DNA of 64,000 nucleotides from JAVBOW01 sp031549495 (GTDB lineage: Bacteria > Bacteroidota > Bacteroidia > Bacteroidales > Rikenellaceae), in assembly GCA_031549495.1 (NCBI GenBank), contig JAVBPS010000069.1:1-64000 (forward strand). The letters run 5' to 3'. Each line of letters opens with the position of its first letter. Within the stretch, counting starts at the first letter, position 1. The notes under the pieces are model-generated. The model made no database searches, was not told the origin of the DNA, and saw only the letters and a list, made by a program, of their open reading frames with translations. Both the position numbers and the translations under genes were made by a program. This document shows, in pieces, positions 26,824-35,120 of this stretch.

Positions 26824-28449
26824 ATGAAACGAAGAGTGATCCTATTATTCCTGGCAGCCGGGGCGGCCTTCCCGCTCGCCTCGTGCGACAAGCAGGAGAT
26901 GGCCGGTAACCCGGCCGCGGGGGGCGGCGAGATCCGTTTCGAGATCGCCATAGACTCCCCGTCCGGCGACGCCCGCGCCGTCACCGCGCCTGATTTCAGC
27001 ACCGCATTCGAGACCGGCGACGAAATAGGCCTGTTCGCCGTGCGGCACGCCGCGGGACAAACCGCCCCATTGGCCGCCACCGGCAACTACCACCACAACG
27101 TAAGGCTGACCTACGACGGCAGCGCATGGAAGAGCGACGCCGGGGTGGACCTCTACTGGCCCGGCGGCAGCGACCGACTCGATTTTTACGCCTACTATCC
27201 TTACGACGCGGCGGTAGCGGATCCCACGAATATCGCCTTCAGCGTGTCGGCCGACCAGAGTGCGCCGGCGGATTACAGCAACAGCGACCTGATGCTCGCC
27301 CGGGCGGCCGATAAGCCCCGAACGACGGATGCCGTGCCCCTGACCTTCTCCCACGCCCTGGCGATGGTGCAGGTGGAATTCAAAAAGGATCGCGCCAATA
27401 ACATAGGCCCGTCTGGCGTGCTTATCGTGCAGTTGCCGCAGGTGGCCGTTGAGGCCACGCTCAACCTGGGCGCCGCAGCGGGCGGCGAAGTGAGGGTCGC
27501 TGCGGGAGGTGCGAAGCAGGGCATTACGATGGCCGCTACATTTTCGGACGAGGGTACCGCTTATTTCTACCGCGCCCTGCTTCCCGTACAGACGATCGCT
27601 TCGGGCAACCATATCGTGATCCGGCAGTTTAACGAGTCTTACAGCTATAAGATACCGGCGAACGCCGCGGTAGTGGCCGGCGCGGTAAAGAAATACGAGG
27701 TCGGCGGCATCCCGTTCATTCCGCGCGTGGACATTCCCGCCGGGACGTTCCTGATGGGCAGCCCCGCGGGCGAGCCGGGCCGGGATGTTAACGAACGACA
27801 GTATCAGGTAACGCTGACCAGGGGATTCTCTATGGGCAAATACGAGGTCACCAATGGTCAATATACCGAATTCCTGAATGCTACGGGAGTAGGCGCTGAC
27901 GCGAAGGGAACGGTCGTCGTCGACGGCGCATCGTCTACTCAAACGTTTCTCGGTAATACAAACTGGGGCGTCAGTCATGACGGAAGTAAATGGGTGACAG
28001 GCAGTTCGAACATACCGGTTGCGTACATTACCTGGTTTGGGGCGAAGGCTTATGCCGATTGGGCCGGTGGCTCCTTGCCGACGGAAGCCCAATGGGAATA
28101 TGCCTGTCGCGCGGGAACGACCACAGCCTACTCGTTCGGGACAGGCGACTTGGGCGATTATGCCTGGTATAGGGATAATTCAGGAGGTCAAACCCGTCCC
28201 GTCGGTCAAAAGAAGCCCAATCCGTGGGGCTTGTACGACACGTACGGCAATGTCCTGGAATGGTGTAATGATTGGTTTGGAGTTTATCCGTCAACAGCAG
28301 TTACCGACCCCACCGGCCCTGATTCGGGCAGCGCCCGTGTGGCTCGCGGCGGCGGTTGGTACAGCGGCAAAGATGACTGCCGTTCGGCCAGCCGGGCCGT
28401 TCGCTCCGTCACCAACGATATCGGTTTCCGCGTGGTATTCGCCCAATAG
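26824..28449 (+). CDS. Fimbrillin fused to an FGE/C-type-lectin-fold domain, first copy
   Basis: 541-residue lipoprotein (lipobox LASC, Cys21). Residues about 35-290 are a Mfa-like fimbrillin domain (FETGDEIGLFAVRHA, VDLYWPGGSDRLDFYAYYPYD, VPLTFSHALAMVQVEF). Residues about 298-541 are an FGE-sulfatase (SUMF1) domain (IPAGTFLMGSPAGEPG, MGKYEVTNGQYTEFLN, GGSLPTEAQWEYACRAGT, NPWGLYDTYGNVLEWCND). In true formylglycine-generating enzyme two cysteines bind copper; here the first is Ser514 and only Cys519 remains, so catalysis is unlikely. Inference: a pilus tip adhesin that uses the C-type-lectin fold. The last 30 codons look like a diversified region. Confidence 0.88.
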   Translation: MKRRVILLFLAAGAAFPLASCDKQEMAGNPAAGGGEIRFEIAIDSPSGDARAVTAPDFSTAFETGDEIGLFAVRHAAGQTAPLAATGNYHHNVRLTYDGSAWKSDAGVDLYWPGGSDRLDFYAYYPYDAAVADPTNIAFSVSADQSAPADYSNSDLMLARAADKPRTTDAVPLTFSHALAMVQVEFKKDRANNIGPSGVLIVQLPQVAVEATLNLGAAAGGEVRVAAGGAKQGITMAATFSDEGTAYFYRALLPVQTIASGNHIVIRQFNESYSYKIPANAAVVAGAVKKYEVGGIPFIPRVDIPAGTFLMGSPAGEPGRDVNERQYQVTLTRGFSMGKYEVTNGQYTEFLNATGVGADAKGTVVVDGASSTQTFLGNTNWGVSHDGSKWVTGSSNIPVAYITWFGAKAYADWAGGSLPTEAQWEYACRAGTTTAYSFGTGDLGDYAWYRDNSGGQTRPVGQKKPNPWGLYDTYGNVLEWCNDWFGVYPSTAVTDPTGPDSGSARVARGGGWYSGKDDCRSASRAVRSVTNDIGFRVVFAQ

Positions 28450-28473
28450 TGCAAACAGATAAAAACGAGAGAT

Positions 28474-30306
28474 ATGAGAACGAATATATATGAAGCGATA
28501 ACCGGCGGGCGCATTTTGAGTGCGCTGTGCCTGCCCCTGCTGGCGGCGGTCGTGTTGGTCGGCTGCTCGCGGGACGAGGGCTTGACGGTCGGCGGCGACC
28601 GTCTGCCCGTGGTTTTCAACGCCTCGCTGGCGGATCAAACGGCCGGATCCATAACGAAAGCCGCCGGAGCGGCCTGGACGGCGGGCGACCAAATAGGCAT
28701 CTTCATGCTCACGGCGGGCGGCAACCTGCCCGACAATATTGTGGACGCGGGCACCCCGGCCGCGGCCGACAACCGCCTCTACACCGCTGACGCGGCGGGC
28801 CTGCTCTCGCCCTCGGCGGGCAACGAGATCTACTACCCGATGACGGGCAGCGTCGATTTCGTGGCCTACTACCCGTGGCGCACCCCCCCGGCCGGATATC
28901 CCCAAATTTATAAGGTGAACGTAAACAATCAGTCCGACCCGGCGAAGATCGACCTGCTCTATGCGAAAAAGACGGGCATGGCCAAAAGCCAGACGGCCGT
29001 GCCGCTCGTTTTCGACCATAAACTGAGCAAACTGACGCTGACCGTGGTGAAAGGCACGGGCATGGCCTTCGTGGATTTCGGCAATATGCGGGTAAGCATG
29101 AATGGAGTGCCCGTGACGGGGGATTTCCACCTGAATGGCACCCAACCGGTAATACCCGCGGGTACGGGAGATTTTATACTCCGCAAGGTGACGGACGGAG
29201 AGGTCTATGACGCCATCCTCATCCCGCAACCCATGGGCGGCACGGGCCGCACGGCCAATTTTTTCGTAGCCGGCGAAACCTACGTCTGGAACATCCCCGA
29301 CACCACCCCCTTCGAGGCCGGCAAGCATTACACCTACACCATCACGGTGAACAAAACGGGCCTGACGGTCTCCACCGGCGGTATCACGACCTGGGACAGC
29401 TCAGGCGCGACCACCCCCGGCGACGCGGAGCAGATCCTGCGCGGCATGCCCGCGGTCTATATCCCCGCCGGCACGTTCCGGATGGGCGCCCCGGCGTCGG
29501 AAAGGGAGGGCAACGGTAGTGCCGATAATGAAAGGCTCCACTGGGTGCGCATCTCGAAGGGATTCTTTATGGGCAAATACGAGGTGACGAACACCCAGTA
29601 CGCCGAATTCCTGAACGCGATGGTGGATGAAGGCAAGCTCGGATATATGAGCTTCGGTACATCCCTAAGGGATGCTGCGTATTTGCTTTCAGCGGAGGAC
29701 GAACCGCTCGTACGCGATTGCGGGCCCCGCTGGATATCGTCTAATAAATGGGGCGTGATCAGAAATTCTGAAACAGGGAAATGGGCTCCCGCCGCGGGTT
29801 ATGAAAACCATCCTGTGACCTATGTAACATGGTTCGGAGCCAACGCCTTCGCCGAATGGGCGGGCGGGCGCCTGCCGACAGAAGCCGAATGGGAATACGC
29901 CGCCCGGGCGGGAACGACGACCGCTTATTTTTACGGCGACGCCGAGGATCCGGCCTACATGAATTATTATTACCCCGAGACGACAAGGTATTATACCTAC
30001 CCCGTAGGCTCATTGAAACCCAATCCATGGGGACTGTACGATATCCTCGGTAATGTTTGGGAATACTGCCTCGATAAAGTTGAGGGCACTGGGGTTGTAC
30101 CACCTGATTATCAGGCAGGCGGGGACTCGGAGAGCGATCCCGTGGTGGATCCATTGGGCGAAACGGGTACAAGACGGCTGATGCGCGGCGGGGCCTATAA
30201 TGCCTGGAATTATTATAACCGCTGCGCCTTCCGTACGGGCGTGTCCAATAATCCGTATACCTATACGAACAGCGGCGTGGGATTCCGGGTGATATTTGTT
30301 CCGTAA
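28474..30306 (+). CDS. Fimbrillin fused to an FGE/C-type-lectin-fold domain, second copy
   Basis: 610-residue lipoprotein (lipobox VGC, Cys31), same two-domain plan as the preceding gene. The fimbrillin part (about 45-320) has WTAGDQIGIFMLTAGG, GNEIYYPMTGSVDFVAYYPW and VPLVFDHKLSKLTLTV. The FGE-like part (about 330-610) has IPAGTFRMGAPASEREG, MGKYEVTNTQYAEFLN, GGRLPTEAEWEYAARAGT and NPWGLYDILGNVWEYC. Both copper-site positions are replaced (Ala577, Asn582), so it cannot be a classical formylglycine-generating enzyme. Its C-terminal stretch is rich in Asn and Tyr. Likely an adhesin at the pilus tip or a minor pilin. Confidence 0.87.
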   Translation: MRTNIYEAITGGRILSALCLPLLAAVVLVGCSRDEGLTVGGDRLPVVFNASLADQTAGSITKAAGAAWTAGDQIGIFMLTAGGNLPDNIVDAGTPAAADNRLYTADAAGLLSPSAGNEIYYPMTGSVDFVAYYPWRTPPAGYPQIYKVNVNNQSDPAKIDLLYAKKTGMAKSQTAVPLVFDHKLSKLTLTVVKGTGMAFVDFGNMRVSMNGVPVTGDFHLNGTQPVIPAGTGDFILRKVTDGEVYDAILIPQPMGGTGRTANFFVAGETYVWNIPDTTPFEAGKHYTYTITVNKTGLTVSTGGITTWDSSGATTPGDAEQILRGMPAVYIPAGTFRMGAPASEREGNGSADNERLHWVRISKGFFMGKYEVTNTQYAEFLNAMVDEGKLGYMSFGTSLRDAAYLLSAEDEPLVRDCGPRWISSNKWGVIRNSETGKWAPAAGYENHPVTYVTWFGANAFAEWAGGRLPTEAEWEYAARAGTTTAYFYGDAEDPAYMNYYYPETTRYYTYPVGSLKPNPWGLYDILGNVWEYCLDKVEGTGVVPPDYQAGGDSESDPVVDPLGETGTRRLMRGGAYNAWNYYNRCAFRTGVSNNPYTYTNSGVGFRVIFVP

Positions 30307-30330
30307 CCAGCCGGATTTCTGAAAAGAGGG

Positions 30331-30397
30331 TGTCTCAAAATGAAGTGAACCCCAAAAGTTTTTGTCCAACTTTTGGGGTTCACTTCATTTTGAGACA
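30331..30397. repeat. Long perfect inverted repeat between convergent operons
   Basis: Perfect 30 bp arms (30331-30360 and 30368-30397), 7-base loop. Lies between the fimbrial operon and the GH92 operon ends, so it may act as a bidirectional terminator. The outer end TGTCTCAAAATGAAGTG could be an insertion-sequence or MITE end. Confidence 0.8.
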
Positions 30398-30437
30398 ACC
30401 ACTTTTTTCATCAGGGACTAAATTCCTGCTGACTTTG

Positions 30438-32741
30438 TTATTCTTCCGCCGAGAACGAGTAGGGGAGATCCTGCGGCTGCGTACCCCGTTCGAGGTTGGG
30501 CTCCGCGCTCATGTCGATGACGATCTTCGCCCCCTGCGTCAGCTCCGCATGGCTGAAATAATTCTTCGTGTAAGGCTTCCCGTTCATCTTCAATCCTGCG
30601 ATATAACGCTTCTGCGGGCTGTTCCCCTGTGCGGTGATCGTTATTTGGCGTCCGTTTTCGAGCGTGACCGTCGCTTTAGGAAAGAGCGGCGAGCCGACCG
30701 CATACTGATCCGAGGCGGGACAGACCGGATAGAACCCGAGCGCCGAGAAGACGTACCACGCCGAGGTCTGCCCGTTGTCCTCATCCCCGCAATATCCGTC
30801 CGGGTAAGGCGTGTAGAGCCTGTCCATCACCTCGCGCGCCCAATACTGCGCTTTCCAGGGCTGCGAGGCCCAGTCGTAGAGGTAGATCATGTGCTGGATG
30901 GGCTGGTTGCCGTGGGCGTAGTTGCCCATGTTCATGATGACCATCTCGGTGATCTCGTGAATCTCGAACCCGTAGTAGCTGTCGTCGGAGACGGGCGGCA
31001 CGACGAATACCGAGTCGAGCATCTGCGCGAACGCCTCTTGTCCGCCCATCAATTCCATCAACCCCTGCGGGTCATGGAACACGCTCCACGTGTAGTGCCA
31101 CGAGTTGCCTTCGGTGAAGGCGTCGCCCCATTTGTAGGGGCTGAACGGTGCCTGGAAACTGCCGTCCCGGTTGCGACCGCGCATCAGGCGGGTTTCGGGG
31201 TCGAACACATTGCGGTAGTTCATCGCCCGGGCGCTCCATTTGTCCAATTCCTCCTGCGGACGGCCTAACTTTTTGGCCAGTTGCAGGATGCACCAGTCGT
31301 CGTAAGCATATTCCAGCGTACGGGCCGTATTCTCCGGAATGTTCACATCGTAAGGCACATAGCCGATCGTATTGTAGTATTCATGCCCCAGCCGCCCGGT
31401 CGAACTCACGCCCGGATAGGTATGCTCCGAACCGTAAACCAGGGCGTCGTAAAGCGCCTGCAAGTCCTGCCCCGCGATCCCTTTGCAAGCGGCGTCGGCC
31501 ACCACGGACGCGGAATTATTCCCGATCATGCACCCCCGGTGCCCGGGCGAGGCCCATTCGGGCAAAAAGCCGCTCTCAAGGGCCGTATTCACCAACCCCT
31601 GCTGGATCTCGGCGTTCACCGACGGATAGACGAGGTTGAGCAGCGGGAAAAGCGCGCGGAACGTATCCCAGAACCCGGTGTCGGTGTACATATACCCGGG
31701 CAACACCTGCCCGTTATAAGGGCTGTAATGCATCACCCGGCCATCCTCGGTGACCTCATGCAGCTTGCGCGGAAAGAGCAGGCTGCGGTAGAGGCACGAG
31801 TAGAACGTCCGGTATTGCCCGTCGGTGCCGCCCTCGACCTTTATCTTGCCGAGCACGTCATCCCAACGCTGCTGCGCCAGCTCTTTTATCTGGTCGAATC
31901 CTTTGCCGTTCAACTCTTTGAGGTTCGTGTAGGCCTGTTCGAGGCTGATCAGCGACGAAGCCACGCGGGCCGTGACCTGCTGGCCGCGCCGGGTGTCGAA
32001 GCCGACGATGGCCCCGGCATGGTCGCCCTGGTAGGCGTTCACCCCGTCGACGACCTCCCCGCCATCCTTCCACACCTGCACCGAGGTGAAAGGCGTGTCG
32101 AACTGCACGACGAACCAGTTGCGGAAATTTTCCGGCACCCCGCCGCTGTTGCGCGTCGTGTAGCCGACCACCAGATGCTTCTCGGGCATCACCTTGATGA
32201 AAGACCCTTTATCGAACGCGTCGATGACCACACCGCTCTGGTCGCTCTCGGGGAAGGTGAAGCGCATGATGGCGGCGCGCTCGGTGGGCGCGAGTTCCGC
32301 CGTGATGTCGTGGTCGCCCAGGTAGACGCTGTAATAATACGGTTTCGCCGTTTCGGACTTGTGCGAGAACGAGCTTTGGCGGTCGTCCTCGTTGATCTTA
32401 TCGAGCCCCTTGACCGGCATGATCGCGAACTGCCCGTAGTCGTTGATCCACGGGCTGGGCTGGTGGGTCTGCTTGAGGCCGCGGATCTTGGTGTGGGCGT
32501 AGTTGTAGGTCCACCCGTCGCCCATCTTGCCGGTCTGCGGGGTCCAGAAATTCATCCCCCACGGCAGGGCGGTCGCCGGGTAGGTGTTGCCCGTGGAGAG
32601 GGCGAATGTCGAGAGCGTGCCAACCAGCGTGCTGACATAGTCCGAAGGCCGCACCTCGTCCTGTGCGGGTTGATTCTGTCCGCAGCCGCCCGCGCCGAGG
32701 ATCATGGCCGCAAGGGCCGTGTATACCGGAAATTTTTTCAT
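30438..32741 (-). CDS. GH92 alpha-mannosidase, lipoprotein (copy 1)
   Basis: 767 residues from MKKFPVYTALAAM (an ATG 4 codons earlier overlaps the upstream stop and is less likely). Lipobox GGC with Cys20. GH92 hallmarks: LSTGNTYPATALPWGMNFWTPQTG, HSPYNG-type core region, and the C-terminal base-residue block GDEDNGQTSAWYVFSALGFYPVCPASDQYAVGSPLF. GH92 enzymes are Ca2+-dependent exo-alpha-mannosidases that act on N-glycan or mannan side chains. The gene is the last of five minus-strand genes with 2 bases to the preceding GH92. Linkage preference cannot be told. Confidence 0.94.
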   Translation of the reverse strand: MKKFPVYTALAAMILGAGGCGQNQPAQDEVRPSDYVSTLVGTLSTFALSTGNTYPATALPWGMNFWTPQTGKMGDGWTYNYAHTKIRGLKQTHQPSPWINDYGQFAIMPVKGLDKINEDDRQSSFSHKSETAKPYYYSVYLGDHDITAELAPTERAAIMRFTFPESDQSGVVIDAFDKGSFIKVMPEKHLVVGYTTRNSGGVPENFRNWFVVQFDTPFTSVQVWKDGGEVVDGVNAYQGDHAGAIVGFDTRRGQQVTARVASSLISLEQAYTNLKELNGKGFDQIKELAQQRWDDVLGKIKVEGGTDGQYRTFYSCLYRSLLFPRKLHEVTEDGRVMHYSPYNGQVLPGYMYTDTGFWDTFRALFPLLNLVYPSVNAEIQQGLVNTALESGFLPEWASPGHRGCMIGNNSASVVADAACKGIAGQDLQALYDALVYGSEHTYPGVSSTGRLGHEYYNTIGYVPYDVNIPENTARTLEYAYDDWCILQLAKKLGRPQEELDKWSARAMNYRNVFDPETRLMRGRNRDGSFQAPFSPYKWGDAFTEGNSWHYTWSVFHDPQGLMELMGGQEAFAQMLDSVFVVPPVSDDSYYGFEIHEITEMVIMNMGNYAHGNQPIQHMIYLYDWASQPWKAQYWAREVMDRLYTPYPDGYCGDEDNGQTSAWYVFSALGFYPVCPASDQYAVGSPLFPKATVTLENGRQITITAQGNSPQKRYIAGLKMNGKPYTKNYFSHAELTQGAKIVIDMSAEPNLERGTQPQDLPYSFSAEE

Positions 32742-32743
32742 GC

Positions 32744-34969
32744 TTAATACCATTTCGTTTCGTTGTTACCCATTTTGAAGTGCAGTTTCCCGCCTGCGGC
32801 AATATCCTTGAAGTCTATGTAAGGCTTTTCGTAGGGCTTGCCGTTGAGGCTGATGGACTGGATGTATTTATTTTCCGCGGAGTTGTTCTCGGCTGTGATG
32901 GTGAAAGTCTTTCCCCCGCCCACCTGGACGACGGCCCGGTCCATGAGCGGCGAGCCGAAGAAATAACGCCCCCCGGCGGGCTCGACCTGGTAGAACCCGA
33001 GCGACGAGAGGACGTACCACGCCGACATCTGGCCCACATCCTCGTTACCCGAAAGGCCGTCCGGCCGGTCATGATAAAGTTCCGAGAATACCCGGCGCAC
33101 GAGCCCGGCCGTTTTCCACGGCTGCCCGACCATCGTGTAGAGGTAGAGCGTGTGGTGCCCCGGTTCGTTGCCGTGGGCGTACTGTCCGATCATGCCGCTG
33201 ATGTCGGGCGAGGCACCTTCGCGCAGGGCGCTGTCGGCGGTGAAGAGCGAGTCGAGTTTGGCTATGAATGCCTCCCGGCCGCCGAACTGCCCGACCAATC
33301 CTTCCACGTCGTGCGGCACGAGCCACGTGTACTGCCAGGCGTTGCCTTCCGTGTAATCGTCCTCGCGGTGCGAAGAGGCCACCGGATCGAACGGCTCATG
33401 CCATTTGCCGTCGGAAGATTTACCGCGCAGGAAATGGGTCTGCGGATCGAAATAATGCTTGTAGGCCTGGCTGCGCGTAAAGAAATATTCGAAATCCTCC
33501 GCCGTGCCCCGCTCCTTGGCCACCTGTGCCAAAGCCCAGTCCGCCAGGGCGTATTCGAGGCAGTTGGCCACCGATTCGTTGTACTTGTCGTAAGGAATGT
33601 AGCCGTACTGCTTGAAAAATTCCAACCCGCGCTCATCGAGCATGGCCGATGTTTTCATCGCCTCGTACGCCAGTTCACGGTCGAATCCCGTAAACCCTTT
33701 CAGGATGGCGTCCGCGACCACCGGAATGGCCGGGTTGCCGACCATGCAGTCGGTCTCGCACCCCACGAGGTGCCACACGGGCAGCTTGCCCTGCTGCTGG
33801 TAAATATGCAGCATCGTGTTGACGATGTCGGGCACCTTCTCGGGATGGATGATCGTCATCAGCGGATGGGCCGCCCGGTAGGTATCCCACAGCGAAAAGG
33901 TCGTGTAGTTGGTAAACCCGCCGCTTGGGTAATATTCGCCGTCCGCGCCGCGGTAATCGCCGTTCACATCCGAGAATACCGACGGGGCGATCATCGTGTG
34001 GTAAAGCCCCGTATAGAAGATGCGTTTGACACGCTCGTCCGGGGTGGTGACGCTGATCTTGGAAAGTTCGGCGTTCCAGGCCTTTTTCGCCTCCAGCACG
34101 GTCGCATCGAAATCCCATCCCGGAAGTTCCGCCTGCATGTTGAGCCGCGCGTTCTCCATGCTGACCGGCGAGAGGGCCACCTTCACATAGATCGGCTCGT
34201 TGCCCGCCAGGCCGTAAAGCGCTTCGCCGTAAACCTGCGTCGAAGTGAACTCCTGCGCGTCTTTTACCGGCGAATTCTTGTCGTACAGCACGAAGGAGTC
34301 GAACGGTCTTGAAAACTCCGCCACGAAGAATACCCGCTGATCCTTGGCCCAGCCCGTCGAGAAGCGGTACCCCTCGATGGTGTGCCGATCGACCACCCGG
34401 ATATAATTCTCCACGGAAGCGTCCCAGCAAGTGCCGTTCTCCAGGTCGACGACGACTCGCGCGTCGGTGGCGTCGGCCGGGAAGGTATATTTATGCAGCC
34501 CCACGCGCGCGGTGGCCGTCAACTCGACATCCACCCCGTAACGATCCAGGCGGGTGGCATAATACCCCGGCGCGCAACGTTCGTTGGCGCGGCTGAAATA
34601 AGACCACATGCCCGTCTGGTAGCTCTCCTCCGTCCCCCGGTCATGGTTGACCGCCCCGGTGACAGGCATCAGCACGATATCGCTCAGATCGCCGATCCCC
34701 GTCCCGCTCAGGTGGGTGTGCGAAAACCCGATCACGGTCGTATCCGAGATATGGTACCCCGAGGTCCAGTCCCAGACCTGCGGGATGCTGGTGGGTCCCA
34801 ACTGCACGAACCCGAACGGCACGTTGGCTCCCATGAACACGTGCCCGTGGCCGCCGGTGCCGATGTACTGGTCGACGTATTGCGTAAAGTCGGTTTCCTC
34901 CGTTTTGTCGTTGCAACCGCACGCCATCAACGCCGCGCAGGCCAGCCCGAGATAGTGTATCCGTTTCAT
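32744..34969 (-). CDS. GH92 alpha-mannosidase, lipoprotein (copy 2)
   Basis: 741 residues. Signal with a lipobox at LMAC or ACGC (Cys17 or Cys19). N-terminal GH92 start YIGTGGHGHVFMGANVPFGFVQLGPTS, then GFSHTHLSGTG and the catalytic-base block GNEDVGQMSAWYVLSSLGFYQVEPAGGRYFFGSPLM. Acts on alpha-mannosides at the cell envelope. It is diverged from copies 1 and 3, so the three probably differ in linkage, as in Bacteroides sets of GH92 enzymes. The HGHVFMGANVPFGFVQLGPTS type start is common for alpha-1,2/1,3-mannosidases, but this is not decisive. Confidence 0.94.
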   Translation of the reverse strand: MKRIHYLGLACAALMACGCNDKTEETDFTQYVDQYIGTGGHGHVFMGANVPFGFVQLGPTSIPQVWDWTSGYHISDTTVIGFSHTHLSGTGIGDLSDIVLMPVTGAVNHDRGTEESYQTGMWSYFSRANERCAPGYYATRLDRYGVDVELTATARVGLHKYTFPADATDARVVVDLENGTCWDASVENYIRVVDRHTIEGYRFSTGWAKDQRVFFVAEFSRPFDSFVLYDKNSPVKDAQEFTSTQVYGEALYGLAGNEPIYVKVALSPVSMENARLNMQAELPGWDFDATVLEAKKAWNAELSKISVTTPDERVKRIFYTGLYHTMIAPSVFSDVNGDYRGADGEYYPSGGFTNYTTFSLWDTYRAAHPLMTIIHPEKVPDIVNTMLHIYQQQGKLPVWHLVGCETDCMVGNPAIPVVADAILKGFTGFDRELAYEAMKTSAMLDERGLEFFKQYGYIPYDKYNESVANCLEYALADWALAQVAKERGTAEDFEYFFTRSQAYKHYFDPQTHFLRGKSSDGKWHEPFDPVASSHREDDYTEGNAWQYTWLVPHDVEGLVGQFGGREAFIAKLDSLFTADSALREGASPDISGMIGQYAHGNEPGHHTLYLYTMVGQPWKTAGLVRRVFSELYHDRPDGLSGNEDVGQMSAWYVLSSLGFYQVEPAGGRYFFGSPLMDRAVVQVGGGKTFTITAENNSAENKYIQSISLNGKPYEKPYIDFKDIAAGGKLHFKMGNNETKWY

Positions 34970-35033
34970 TTTGTCATGATTTGGTTGAGACTCCGTGATT
35001 TATCGCGTTTGGGTTAGTTCTCATAAGTATTTT

Positions 35034-35108
35034 CCGTCATGTCGAGCGTTAGCCGGGACATCTAAGACAGACAGTTTGAGATGTCTCGACTAACGCCCGA
35101 CATGACGG
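35034..35108. repeat. Inverted repeat, GTCATGTCGAGCGTTAGCC family, copy 1
   Basis: 30 bp arms (35034-35063 and 35079-35108) with three mismatches, between two GH92 genes. Same family as 38566-38640. Confidence 0.8.
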
Positions 35109-35120
35109 GAAAGTCCATCA

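Noticed and set aside
26824..30306. Reading the two FGE-domain proteins as sulfatase-activating enzymes
   Set aside because: Copper-site cysteines are missing, the proteins are exported lipoproteins, and they sit in a fimbrial operon; the sulfatase here is served by anSME.
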